DNA from: Melioribacteraceae bacterium
GTDB taxonomy: Bacteria; Bacteroidota; Ignavibacteria; Ignavibacteriales; Melioribacteraceae
Reading direction: 5' to 3'
DNA: 64,000 bases
Assembly (NCBI GenBank): GCA_011525875.1
Contig: WYBN01000003.1
Coordinates: 1-64,000, forward strand
Below the pieces are notes generated by a model. The model saw only the letters and a list, made by a program, of their open reading frames with translations. It was not told the DNA's origin and made no database searches. Positions within the stretch are counted from its first letter, which is position 1, and each line of letters begins with the position of its first letter. This document shows positions 1 to 8,556 of this stretch, piece after piece. Made by a program: the position numbers and the translations under genes.

Positions 1-383
<383 letters not shown>

Positions 384-473
384 TTAAATTTTATTAAAAG
401 TGATTTTAGATTAGTAGCTCTTTCAATCTATTATTTTTTGAAAAATTTTATTTTGCTTTGCAAAAAAAAGTTT

Positions 474-590
<117 letters not shown>

Positions 591-599
591 TTAAAATTA

Positions 600-637
600 A
601 AACCCTCTTATGCTTTGCGTTTGAGGGTTTTTTGTTT
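600..637 (+). terminator. Rho-independent terminator of the rRNA operon
   Basis: An inverted repeat AAACCCTC / GAGGGTTT (600-607 with 623-630) is followed by a T-rich run. It lies about 10 nt after the 5S gene, so it ends the rrn transcript. Confidence 0.9.
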
Positions 638-717
638 TAAATAAAGTTTTATTCCGAAACAATATTCTTACCATTTCATCCGATAAGGAAAATATTTTCC
701 TTCAGCAGTCAACAGTT

Positions 718-1101
718 TTGAAACACTTATTACTTGATGTTCTAAAATTCTTATTGCTCAACACTTGGTTCTGTCCGAATGGTCCGGCAAAAAAAGAAAT
801 CCTGCATGTTTTATACCGCCACAAAGAAAGGGGATGGATTTTAAACAATTACATGAATCCTTCCACAAAAAGGATTCTTAGTATAAAAGTAAGAAAGATA
901 GAAAAGAGAGAAATTTTTGTAGCAACTGCCGAGTATTGGTATTTACGCTGGTGGGATACTAAAAAGAATTCCTATGCCTTTCCTTATAGAGAAACTAACC
1001 GCCAGCAATATATTTTACGAAAAGACAACGGCATCTGGAAAGTTTATGAAACTATTAGACCGGCGCCAAGGACTTCGATTCCCCATAGGAGAAAGTATTA
1101 A
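718..1101 (+). CDS. Hypothetical protein, possibly a truncated gene (NTF2/IMS-like C-terminal part)
   Basis: I do not recognise this gene with confidence. The frame encodes 127 residues from a TTG at 718, with no clear ribosome binding site. The frame is already open from about 625, without any ATG, so it may be the 3' remnant of a longer gene. The C-terminal half alternates aromatic and charged residues (EYWYLRWWDTKKNSY... QQYILRKDNGIWKVYE), which resembles a beta-sheet domain of the NTF2/ARC6-IMS kind: a Tyr/Trp-rich strand, then a K/R-rich strand ending in WKVYE. No signal peptide is convincing. It sits between the rRNA operon and a broken hicBA pair, in a stretch that looks decayed. It could also be a spurious frame. 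Confidence 0.45.
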   Translation: MKHLLLDVLKFLLLNTWFCPNGPAKKEILHVLYRHKERGWILNNYMNPSTKRILSIKVRKIEKREIFVATAEYWYLRWWDTKKNSYAFPYRETNRQQYILRKDNGIWKVYETIRPAPRTSIPHRRKY

Positions 1102-1158
1102 TTGAAGGTTGATTATCATTAATGTATATTATAAAAAATAATTTAAAGAATTATATAA

Positions 1159-1380
1159 ATGAAGACGTATAAATTTAGGATTGTTGTCGAACAGGACGAG
1201 GATGGAATATACGTAGTTTCTGTTCCTTCGTTAAAGGGTTGCTATACACAGTGAAGTACTATCGATGAAGCTGTCGAAAATATTAAAGATGCTATTAAGC
1301 TTCATCTCGAAGCCCGCGAATCTTTAGGTGAATCTATACCCTTAGAAGTACTCGTTGACGAGGTTGAGGTAAGCGTCTAA
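1159..1380 (+). pseudogene. hicB: HicB-type antitoxin, interrupted by an in-frame TGA
   Basis: Read through, the frame gives a short HicB antitoxin with the family pattern: an N-terminal strand (KTYKFRIVVEQDEDGIYVVSVPSLKGCYTQ), then a helix (STIDEAVENIKDAIKLHLEARE), then the LEVLVDEVEVSV tail. HicB normally has Gly after GCYTQ. Here that codon is TGA at 1252-1254, one base change from GGA, so only 31 residues would be made. The length to the final TAA (1378-1380) is normal for the family. hicA follows 25 nt after the stop, or overlaps it if its ancestral start is counted. The antitoxin is therefore probably non-functional unless this is a sequencing error. Confidence 0.8.
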
Positions 1381-1405
1381 ATTAAAGACAATAAAACGCG
1401 ACAAG

Positions 1406-1594
1406 TTGATTAAAATATTGGAAAAGCTTGGCTTTGTTAAGATAAGGCAAAGCGGAAGTCATATTGTTTTACGGCATACAGACGGCAGGTGGACTACAGT
1501 GCCAATGCATAAGGGGAAGGATGTTGCAAAGGGTACGTTAGCAAAAGTATTAAAAGATGCCGGATTATCTTACGAAGAATTTGATGGAATATGA
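1406..1594 (+). CDS. hicA: HicA-type mRNA interferase toxin (start codon degraded?)
   Basis: HicA toxins are small dsRBD-fold ribonucleases that cleave mRNA; catalysis depends on a His in a GSH motif. Here RQSGSHIVLRH and the following WTTVPMHKGKDVAKGTLAKVLKDAGLSYEEF match the family well. From the TTG at 1406 the protein is 62 aa. The coding frame is open back to 1373 and would add SKLKTIKRDK, which is the usual HicA N-terminus, but there is no ATG, GTG or TTG there (GCG sits where the initiator would be expected). The start at 1406 removes part of the first helix and has no good ribosome binding site. With hicB broken upstream, the module looks dead or nearly so. Family assignment is sure; activity is doubtful. 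Confidence 0.75.
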   Translation: MIKILEKLGFVKIRQSGSHIVLRHTDGRWTTVPMHKGKDVAKGTLAKVLKDAGLSYEEFDGI

Positions 1595-1730
1595 AAAGTT
1601 GAGTTGAAGAATGATTGCTTATAATGTATATTATAGGAAATACCTCAAATAAAACAACTTACACTTTCCATCAACAGCATCAATTTTTTTAACTTCTTTA
1701 TTACAAAGAGCTTAGTAAACGTAAAAAATT

Positions 1731-1752
1731 TTTCGAAAATCGATTTTCGAAA
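1731..1752. repeat. 22-bp perfect palindrome
   Basis: The half-site TTTCGAAAATC is followed directly by its exact reverse complement GATTTTCGAAA, with ATCGAT at the centre. No gene overlaps it. It could be an operator for a dimeric protein, a recombination site or a cruciform; nothing nearby decides between these. Confidence 0.7.
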
Positions 1753-1999
1753 TTCTATACATACTCTGTTGAGAAAATCTGATAACTTATTAGAGAATAA
1801 GAATTTACAATTACATTTTTTTTCCATCAAAAAGGTTTTTCGCAAGCGCACTCTATATTTAAGAGCTTTCCGCCAAATTAATTTTTACACATCTTTAATT
1901 TATTTTAAAAAGAGCTTTTATATTTTTGGGGAAGCAGAAACTTTCGCAAAAGAGACAATTTTTATTTGTTAAAAACATTTTCGTCCCGAGGAATCGGGA

Positions 2000-2048
2000 T
2001 GTGGGAGCCCCAAAAAGTCGGGATAAAATTCGGCAGCTGCCAGAATTT
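2000..2048 (+). repeat. Partial second copy of the 5S rRNA 3' end
   Basis: GGCAGCTGCCAGAATT at 2032-2047 matches 15 of 16 bases of the 5S end at 577-592. TGTGGGAG at 2000-2007 matches 565-572 of the 5S gene. Between the two blocks the copy has about 20 extra bases. It is in the same orientation as the real 5S gene and looks like a decayed duplicate. Confidence 0.6.
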
Positions 2049-2143
2049 ATTTTTATTAAAAGGTTGTCAGATCGAATGAGTAAACGTATTTAGTAAAAAT
2101 GATAAGGTAAATTTAGCAGCTATATGATTTGCAAAGATTGCGG

Positions 2144-3799
2144 CTATTTATTGACTTCCTTTCCGCCGAGTTCATTAATTATTGCGTTAATTATACTATT
2201 TTCTTCATCAGAAAAATCTTCACCAATATTTGAAATAACATTATTTGTTTTAATCGGCAGAGTTTTTTTTTCAATTGTTATTTGCGGGTTAGAAGTGAAT
2301 TCAAAATTAAACTTTCTCCGGAAAAGTTCTTCCGATTTTTTTTGCAAACAAGTAAGATAGCTCTTATTGCCGGAGATAATATCAATATCGTCCTTTGTTT
2401 CCAGCTGCACCAGAATTTTGTCATCGCTTATCTCTATTGGGTTGGAATTAAGTAAATGGCTGCCAAGAGTAAATTTTTCGCTGTTGACCGAATCTATAAA
2501 GCGAATCCAATTCCGGGTGATAAAATTAATGTTCTCGTTACCATTGGGTTCGTTTAAGACCATGTTCTTAATTTCAGATTGAAATAATTCAGACTTGTGC
2601 CCTTCTGATAAATTCTTTTTAACTGAGTTGTCTAATTCATCCGCGTACTTTTTTTTTTGAGAGGAATTATTATCGCTTGATAATTTTTGCAGTACTTCCG
2701 AAATAACAGCAGTTTTTTCCAAACCGATAAGATGGCATAGCGCGACTTCAATTTTCAACCGGTGGTTCTGCGCCGATTTTAATTCGTACTGTGTTCGGTT
2801 AAGGTAATTTAAAATTCTAAGGATATCTGCTTCGGAAAATTCATCGGCATAAGACAGATATTTTGCATAAAAAATCTCAGCAGATTCAACAAGATCTGTA
2901 TTTTTGCGGATAATAACAGTCATAATATTTCTGAAGTGCTCTATTAGCCCGTTCAAAAAATCAACAAAATTCCAGCCGTTATCATAAAGCGTTTGTGAGA
3001 TTTGAAAAGCCTCAGAAAATTTTTTCTGAAGCATAGCATCTGACACACTGAAATAAATCTCATCGTCTATAAGATTAAGCATCATTGCAACATCTTTTGG
3101 ATTAATATTATTGCCGCAAAAGGCAATAACTTGATCGAATAATCCCTCTGCATCTCTTAAAGCTCCGTCAGCTTTCTTAGCAATTATTGTAAGCGATTTA
3201 TCGTCAATCGGTATTTTCTCCGCATCTGCAATCTTTTTAAGAGTATTCTTTATGGTATTTAGTTCAATCCTTCTAAAATCGAACCGCTGGCAGCGCGAAA
3301 TAATTGTAGGAGGAACTTTATGAATATCTGTTGTCGCAAATATAAAAATTGTTTTATCCGGCGGTTCTTCCAAAGTTTTTAATAGAGCATTGAAAGATTC
3401 AGTGGTAAGCATATGAACTTCATCAATTATATAAACTTTATACTCTCCTTTTGTTGGAGCGTATTTTACAGATTCTCTCAGAGTTCTAATTTCTTCTATT
3501 CTTCTGTTAGAAGCGCCGTCAATTTCAATTACATCGAGAGACTGGGAATTATTAAAGGAAGCACACATTGCGCATTTATTGCAGGGGTTTCCGTTATTCG
3601 GATTTGAGCAGTTTAATGTTTTCGCTAAAATTCTTGCCGTAGTTGTTTTCCCGACACCGCGAGGTCCCGTAAATAGATAAGCGTGGGCAATGCGGTTATT
3701 TTGAATAGCATTCTTTAAAGTGCGGGAAATATGTTCCTGCCCTACAACTTCCTCAAAAGTTTGCGGACGCCATTTAAGTGCAGTTACAATATATTTCAT
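2144..3799 (-). CDS. dnaX: DNA polymerase III subunits gamma and tau
   Basis: DnaX is the clamp-loader ATPase that loads the beta clamp at the replication fork. The 551-aa protein has the N-terminal AAA+ module: LKWRPQTFEEVVGQEH, Walker A GPRGVGKT (about residues 45-52), a zinc module with Cys 64, 73, 76 and 79, DEVHML as Walker B, and the arginine-finger region TIISRCQRFDF. The C-terminal part is less conserved, as expected for the tau-specific region. The ATG at 3799 is preceded by an AAGGAT ribosome binding site. It lies downstream of lon and the methionine sulfoxide reductase gene on the same strand and could share their transcript. I saw no internal slippery run that would clearly make a separate gamma form. 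Confidence 0.96.
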   Translation of the reverse strand: MKYIVTALKWRPQTFEEVVGQEHISRTLKNAIQNNRIAHAYLFTGPRGVGKTTTARILAKTLNCSNPNNGNPCNKCAMCASFNNSQSLDVIEIDGASNRRIEEIRTLRESVKYAPTKGEYKVYIIDEVHMLTTESFNALLKTLEEPPDKTIFIFATTDIHKVPPTIISRCQRFDFRRIELNTIKNTLKKIADAEKIPIDDKSLTIIAKKADGALRDAEGLFDQVIAFCGNNINPKDVAMMLNLIDDEIYFSVSDAMLQKKFSEAFQISQTLYDNGWNFVDFLNGLIEHFRNIMTVIIRKNTDLVESAEIFYAKYLSYADEFSEADILRILNYLNRTQYELKSAQNHRLKIEVALCHLIGLEKTAVISEVLQKLSSDNNSSQKKKYADELDNSVKKNLSEGHKSELFQSEIKNMVLNEPNGNENINFITRNWIRFIDSVNSEKFTLGSHLLNSNPIEISDDKILVQLETKDDIDIISGNKSYLTCLQKKSEELFRRKFNFEFTSNPQITIEKKTLPIKTNNVISNIGEDFSDEENSIINAIINELGGKEVNK

Positions 3800-3826
3800 T
3801 ATAATCCTTTATCAGAGCAAATATTT

Positions 3827-4333
3827 TTAAAGCAAACCTTTTCTAAATTGAAAATTATCTGAAATAAAAGTACATAAAATTTCTAAATAATTCTTATCAA
3901 TTTCGCTGAATGAAGAATAACTATGGCTATCAATATCAAGGACTGCCGCTACGGCGCCGTTTTCGGTTAATGGAACAACAATTTCGGAAAGTGAATTCTC
4001 GTCGCATGCAATATGCCCTGGAAATTCATTTACGTTTTCAACAATAATGGTTTTTTTTACCGCGGCAGAATACCCGCATACTCCTTTGCCGAAATCGATA
4101 ACAGTGCATGCAGTTTTTCCCTGGAACGGACCAAGAAAAAGTTTTTCTTCTTTAGCGAGGTAAAATCCCACCCAGCTTATTTTATCAAAAGTATCTTTCA
4201 GAACGGAAGTAATATTTGCCAAGGCGCAGATTAGAGGTTCTTCTTTATTAATTAAAGATTTTATTGACGGTATTAACTGCTCATAAATTTCTGAATCTGT
4301 TTTGGTTTTATCAATCGCAATATTAGCCGACAT
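3827..4333 (-). CDS. msrC: Free methionine-(R)-sulfoxide reductase (GAF domain)
   Basis: This family reduces free L-methionine-(R)-sulfoxide using a GAF domain and thioredoxin. The 168-aa protein is a single GAF domain with WVGFYL, LGPFQG and the three family cysteines at 76, 86 and 110. Their spacing (10 and 24) is identical to the Cys84/94/118 set of the E. coli enzyme, so it should be catalytically competent. No signal peptide is seen, so it is cytoplasmic. The start codon overlaps the lon stop by one base (TAATG), which makes translational coupling with lon likely and suggests a stress and repair theme for the pair. dnaX follows 27 nt later. Confidence 0.92.
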   Translation of the reverse strand: MSANIAIDKTKTDSEIYEQLIPSIKSLINKEEPLICALANITSVLKDTFDKISWVGFYLAKEEKLFLGPFQGKTACTVIDFGKGVCGYSAAVKKTIIVENVNEFPGHIACDENSLSEIVVPLTENGAVAAVLDIDSHSYSSFSEIDKNYLEILCTFISDNFQFRKGLL

Positions 4334-6744
4334 TAATTTTTCCTTCTTGCAGTAGTTTTATTTATTTTACCAAAAACATAAGGCACAGCGTCCTTAATTG
4401 TGCTTATCGGAACAATCTTCAAACCTTCCTTTACTTCATTTTTTATTTCGAAAAGATCTTTTTCATTTTCTTTAGGGATGAGGACAGTCTTAACTCCGTT
4501 TCGTTTTGCCGCAAGTAATTTTTCATTCAATCCGCCGATAGCCAAAATATTTCCGCGGAGTGTTATTTCGCCCGTCATTGCAACATGCTCTTTGGGTTTT
4601 TTATTTGCAAAAGCGGAGTACATCGCCATTGCCAATGTAATACCTGCAGAAGGACCATCTTTGGGTATTGCGCCCTCTGGCAGATGGATATGAATTTCTT
4701 TTCCTTTGTGGAAATTTTGAGGAAGGCAGAGCTCTTTATAGTTTGAGCGTAAATAACTTAAAGCAGCTTGCGCAGATTCTTTCATCACATTCCCAATTTG
4801 ACCGGTAATTGTTAACTTTTCCGGGCCAGTCATGATCGTGGCGTCAACATGTAAAATCTCTCCGCCGACACTTGTCCACGCCAATCCGGTAATACTTCCG
4901 ATATAGGCTTCTTTCAGAACTTTAGAAGTTCTAAATTTCGGAACGCTCAAAAAATCCTCAATAACATTCTCTGAAATAACGAACTTAATATTTTGTTTTG
5001 ATTTTTTGCCGTTCGAACCGTGTTTTAAAATAATTTCACGAGCGGTTTTTCTAAAAACTGAAGCGATTTCTCTTTCTAAGTTCCTGACACCGGCTTCCCT
5101 AGTATACTGTGTTATAATTTTCGCCAAAGCTTCATCTTTAAAATCGACAGCATATTTTTCAAGACCGTGCGCCTTTAACTGTTTGGGGACGATATGGCGT
5201 TTCGCAATTTCTATTTTCTCATGCTCTAAATATCCGGGCAGTTCTATCAATTCCATTCTGTCTTGGAGAGGAAGAGGAATATTATATCGGATATTTGCCG
5301 TTGTAATAAACATAACCTGAGACAGATCATAATCAACATCGAGGTAATGATCATTAAATGTATGATTCTGTTCGGGATCCAAAACCTCAAGCATAGCCGA
5401 TGACGGGTCTCCGCGGAAATCCATACTCATCTTGTCAATTTCATCTAAAAGAATTACGGGATTAATAGTACCGGCTCTCTTCATCGATTGAATAATCTTT
5501 CCCGGAAGCGAACCGATATATGTACGGCGGTGACCTCTAATCTCTGCTTCATCACGAATGCCGCCTAAACTTATTCTGACAAATTTCCTGCCTAAAGCTC
5601 TGGCGATTGATTTTCCAAGCGAGGTTTTGCCGACGCCGGGCGGTCCGGCAAAGCATAGAATCTGTCCCCGCATTTTTTTTACGAGATTAAGGACTGCAAT
5701 ATGTTCAACAATTCTTTCTTTTGGTTTGTCAAGTCCGTAGTGATCTTCGTCCAGAATAACTCTTACATTTTTTATGTCAAGATTATCCTCGGTTTTTTTG
5801 TGCCACGGTACATCGAGAAGCCAATCGAGATAGTTTCTAATAACTGTGGATTCAGGCGAGCTCGGCGGTATCTTTTTGAGCTTATCGAATTCTTCATTAA
5901 CCCTTTGCAAAACATCTTTTGGCAGCTTTGCCTGCTTAATCTTTTCGCTAATTTTAATGAACTCAGGCGAAGTATCATCCTCATTGCCAAGCTCTTCCTG
6001 AAGAATTCTAATTTGTTCATGGATGATAAATTTACGCTGCGTTTTTGTTATATTTTCCTGAACCTTCGCTTCAATTTCTTTTTCAATTTTTAGAATATCA
6101 ACTTCCGAATTTAGTATCTCAATAATTTTGTAGAGTTGTTCTCTAAGCGAAAAAGTTTGCAGTATCTGCTGCTTAATTTCGATCGATTGAGTGATATTTG
6201 CCGCGACGTAAAAAAGTTTTCTGTCCAGCTCTTCGATATTATCATAAGCGCTTACAGCCTCTGCCGGAATAGATTTGTTAATCTTTACATATTCTTTGAA
6301 GAGGGAAGACATTTGCCTCACCAAAGCGTTCAACTCCTTGGGGTTTTCATTCGTCGGAAAAACCACTTCAACTTTGGCTTCAAAAAATGATGCGTTTTTG
6401 GTGAACTTAATTATCCGACCCTGTATAATACCGTCTACCAGTATTTTTAGAAGTCCATTAGGCAGTTTCAATATCTGAATAATCTTTGCAATAGTCCCAT
6501 CCTGGAATATATCCTTTTCCTGGGGGTCTTCAATGTTTCCCTTCTTTTGTGCGGATAAAAAAATATATTTTGAATTGTCTAAAGCATAATTTGCCGCTTT
6601 AATTGATTGCTCGCGTCCAACAAGCACCGGAAAAATCATATATGGAAAAATTACAGTATCTCTTAAAGGAAGTACGGGTAAAATTTCCGGAATTTCATGT
6701 GTAAGTGATAAGTCCAAATTCTGCTTTTTATCGGTTGAATCCAT
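4333..6744 (-). CDS. lon: ATP-dependent Lon protease
   Basis: Lon degrades misfolded and regulatory proteins in the cytoplasm. The chain has the N-terminal LON substrate domain (LPVLPLRDTVIFPYMIFP), a coiled middle region, an AAA+ domain with Walker A GPPGVGKTS (about residues 366-374) and Walker B ILLDEIDK, and the C-terminal S16 protease with catalytic Ser in PKDGPSAG (about 699) and Lys in GGLNEKLLAA (about 742). The length of ~803 aa is normal. I chose the ATG at 6744 because TAAGGT lies just upstream; a TTG at 6759 would add five residues. The stop overlaps the next gene by one base. I see no HrcA/CIRCE-like site upstream. Confidence 0.97.
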   Translation of the reverse strand: MDSTDKKQNLDLSLTHEIPEILPVLPLRDTVIFPYMIFPVLVGREQSIKAANYALDNSKYIFLSAQKKGNIEDPQEKDIFQDGTIAKIIQILKLPNGLLKILVDGIIQGRIIKFTKNASFFEAKVEVVFPTNENPKELNALVRQMSSLFKEYVKINKSIPAEAVSAYDNIEELDRKLFYVAANITQSIEIKQQILQTFSLREQLYKIIEILNSEVDILKIEKEIEAKVQENITKTQRKFIIHEQIRILQEELGNEDDTSPEFIKISEKIKQAKLPKDVLQRVNEEFDKLKKIPPSSPESTVIRNYLDWLLDVPWHKKTEDNLDIKNVRVILDEDHYGLDKPKERIVEHIAVLNLVKKMRGQILCFAGPPGVGKTSLGKSIARALGRKFVRISLGGIRDEAEIRGHRRTYIGSLPGKIIQSMKRAGTINPVILLDEIDKMSMDFRGDPSSAMLEVLDPEQNHTFNDHYLDVDYDLSQVMFITTANIRYNIPLPLQDRMELIELPGYLEHEKIEIAKRHIVPKQLKAHGLEKYAVDFKDEALAKIITQYTREAGVRNLEREIASVFRKTAREIILKHGSNGKKSKQNIKFVISENVIEDFLSVPKFRTSKVLKEAYIGSITGLAWTSVGGEILHVDATIMTGPEKLTITGQIGNVMKESAQAALSYLRSNYKELCLPQNFHKGKEIHIHLPEGAIPKDGPSAGITLAMAMYSAFANKKPKEHVAMTGEITLRGNILAIGGLNEKLLAAKRNGVKTVLIPKENEKDLFEIKNEVKEGLKIVPISTIKDAVPYVFGKINKTTARRKN

Positions 6745-6885
6745 AAGAACCTTAATCAATATTATAAATCATTTCTTCAAAAATACAAAATAACATAAGG
6801 GCTAACAAGGAAGTGAAGGTTTATTAACTTACCTTGTTTATCTGTATTATTCATTTCCAAATATTTATCATTTATACGAGGATAT

Positions 6886-7653
6886 ATGATTGATAGCGTA
6901 ATTGAAATTTCGAAAATAGCAGGACAAATTATTAGAGAAGGATTCCGAAAGAATTTTTCTGTGGAATTCAAAAGCAACGAATCTGATTTGGTTACCGATA
7001 TTGACAAAGAATCGGAAAAAACAATTGTTAATTACATTAAAAAGAAATTCAAAAATCATCAAATTCTAGCAGAAGAAACCGGCTCTATAAAGGCAAGTTC
7101 GGAATATTTGTGGGTCATAGATCCGCTTGACGGCACAACAAACTTTGCACATGGATTGCCTATATTTGCCGTATCTATCGGTGTTCAAAAAAATAACGAA
7201 ACCATTTGCGGAGTGGTTTATGATGTTATGAGAGACGTTATTTATGCAGCAGAAATTAACGGCGGCGCTTATGAGAACTCAAAGAAAATATTTGTGAGCA
7301 GCAATCAAAATCTTTCTCACAGTCTGCTGGTAACGGGATTTCCTTACAATATCAAATCTAATCCGAATCATGCGATAGAAAAGTTTAATTTATTCTTAAA
7401 AAAAGCGAGAGCGATAAGAAGATTGGGTTCGGCGGCGATTGACTTCTGTTATGTAGCTAATGGTGTCTTTGACGGATTTTGGGAGGTGCATCTCCATCCT
7501 TGGGATATCTGTGCAGGTAAATTAATCGTTGAGGAAGCCGGCGGTCTTGTAACCGATTTTTCAAATCGTCCGGTTAAAATATTTTCAAAACAAATACTTG
7601 CGTCTAATGCAAAAATTCATGCAAAAATGCTGAAAATTTTACAAATCGGCTGA
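6886..7653 (+). CDS. suhB: Inositol monophosphatase family protein
   Basis: This is a Mg-dependent sugar/inositol phosphate phosphatase of the IMPase family. The metal sites are intact: EE at about 63-64, DPLDGTTNF from 79, and PWDICAGKLIVEEAGG near the C-terminus. The 255-aa length fits the family. The start has a GAGG ribosome binding site seven bases upstream. It is divergent from lon and followed by a 129-nt gap before cmk. The true substrate cannot be told from sequence; bacterial relatives act on inositol-1-phosphate and related molecules, and E. coli SuhB also works with the Nus factors on rRNA transcription. Confidence 0.9.
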   Translation: MIDSVIEISKIAGQIIREGFRKNFSVEFKSNESDLVTDIDKESEKTIVNYIKKKFKNHQILAEETGSIKASSEYLWVIDPLDGTTNFAHGLPIFAVSIGVQKNNETICGVVYDVMRDVIYAAEINGGAYENSKKIFVSSNQNLSHSLLVTGFPYNIKSNPNHAIEKFNLFLKKARAIRRLGSAAIDFCYVANGVFDGFWEVHLHPWDICAGKLIVEEAGGLVTDFSNRPVKIFSKQILASNAKIHAKMLKILQIG

Positions 7654-7782
7654 TGAATCAATTACTTCGGAATTATACTCCGGATAACCGGGATGCACCA
7701 GGGAATTGCGCTCTAAGTTGTTTGAATTCAATATTTTATACAAGAAATAAATTGCGGAAAGAGATAGATTTTAATAAATTTC

Positions 7783-8478
7783 ATGTCTATGTCAAAAAAA
7801 ATAATCATAGCTATTGACGGACCAGCGGCATCGGGCAAAAGCACCGCTGCCAAATATCTGGCGCAAAAGCAAGGTTACATATACCTTGATACTGGAGCGA
7901 TGTATCGGGCGATTACGTATATGGCTATTAAAAATGATGCTTTTGGGCATGAAGATAAAGTAATTGAACTAGCAAAAAATATAGATATCAAACTTTCTTT
8001 TGAAGATGGTGTTACCCGGGTTTTTGTCAACGGCGATGAAATTACGGAAGAAATCAGGAGCCCGGAAGTAAATGCTAAGGTTAGTGAAATTAGCAAAATC
8101 GCCGAAGTAAGGGTTGAAATGGTGAAAATACAGAGAAAAATTAGTCAAAAAGGCAATCTTGTAGCCGAAGGAAGAGATATTACAACCGTGGTATTTCCAA
8201 ACGCAGATATCAAAATATTTATGACAGCCGAACTGGAAGAAAGAATCAAACGCCGCTTTAAAGAATTTTACGAAAAAGGCATCAAAATTACTTATGAAGA
8301 AGTCAGAGAAAATCTGATAAAAAGAGATAAACTTGACAGCGGAAGGGAAGTGAGCCCTCTAAAAAAAGCCGAAGACGCTTTTATTTTTGATACTACAAAT
8401 ATTACTGTTGAAGAAGAAATAGATAGAATTTTAGATCTTATAAACAATAAATTAAATCATAATGCCATCACTAATTAA
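7783..8478 (+). CDS. cmk: Cytidylate kinase
   Basis: Cmk phosphorylates CMP and dCMP to the diphosphates with ATP. The 231-aa chain opens with a P-loop GPAASGKST (about 13-21), followed by YLDTGAMYRAITYMA, which binds the nucleobase, and VAEGRDITTVVFPNADIKIF. The LID region has RRFKEF and KRDKLDSGREVSPL. The ATG at 7783 is followed by a second in-frame ATG two codons later, so the first two residues are uncertain. The pairing cmk then rpsA is a very common bacterial order and supports both calls. Confidence 0.95.
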   Translation: MSMSKKIIIAIDGPAASGKSTAAKYLAQKQGYIYLDTGAMYRAITYMAIKNDAFGHEDKVIELAKNIDIKLSFEDGVTRVFVNGDEITEEIRSPEVNAKVSEISKIAEVRVEMVKIQRKISQKGNLVAEGRDITTVVFPNADIKIFMTAELEERIKRRFKEFYEKGIKITYEEVRENLIKRDKLDSGREVSPLKKAEDAFIFDTTNITVEEEIDRILDLINNKLNHNAITN

Positions 8479-8500
8479 AAATGTTAAACTAAATTAATAT

Positions 8501-8536
8501 CTGATTTATTTTCATGATGGCTGAAAGTAATATCAG
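8501..8536 (+). promoter_or_regulatory. rpsA leader hairpin
   Basis: CTGATTTATTTTCA (8501-8514) can pair with TGAAAGTAATATCAG (8522-8536), giving a long imperfect stem just before the AGGAGG ribosome binding site of rpsA. The T run after it is short and offset. It could be a weak terminator after cmk or a leader structure for S1 autoregulation, which is known in E. coli but with a different sequence. Confidence 0.45.
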
Positions 8537-8556
8537 AGTTGTTTTTAGGAGGTTAA

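Larger units (their letters stand above)
1595..2143. other. Gene-free stretch with palindromes and a 5S-like remnant
   Basis: I see no gene in these ~550 bases; the short frames present have no family features and are very AT-rich. The stretch holds a 22-bp perfect palindrome (1731-1752), a small hairpin TCCCGA-GGAA-TCGGGA (1984-1999) and a partial copy of the 5S rRNA 3' end (2000-2048). It separates the hic remnant from the 3' end of dnaX on the other strand. Confidence 0.6.

Noticed and set aside
1645..1972. Short frames on both strands in the gap after hicA
   Set aside because: AT-rich, Phe/Lys/Asn-dominated products without family features; treated as non-coding.
5701..6093. 130-codon open frame on the plus strand inside lon
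   Set aside because: Antisense to conserved lon coding sequence; low-complexity product rich in Phe, Asn and Leu; a shadow frame.
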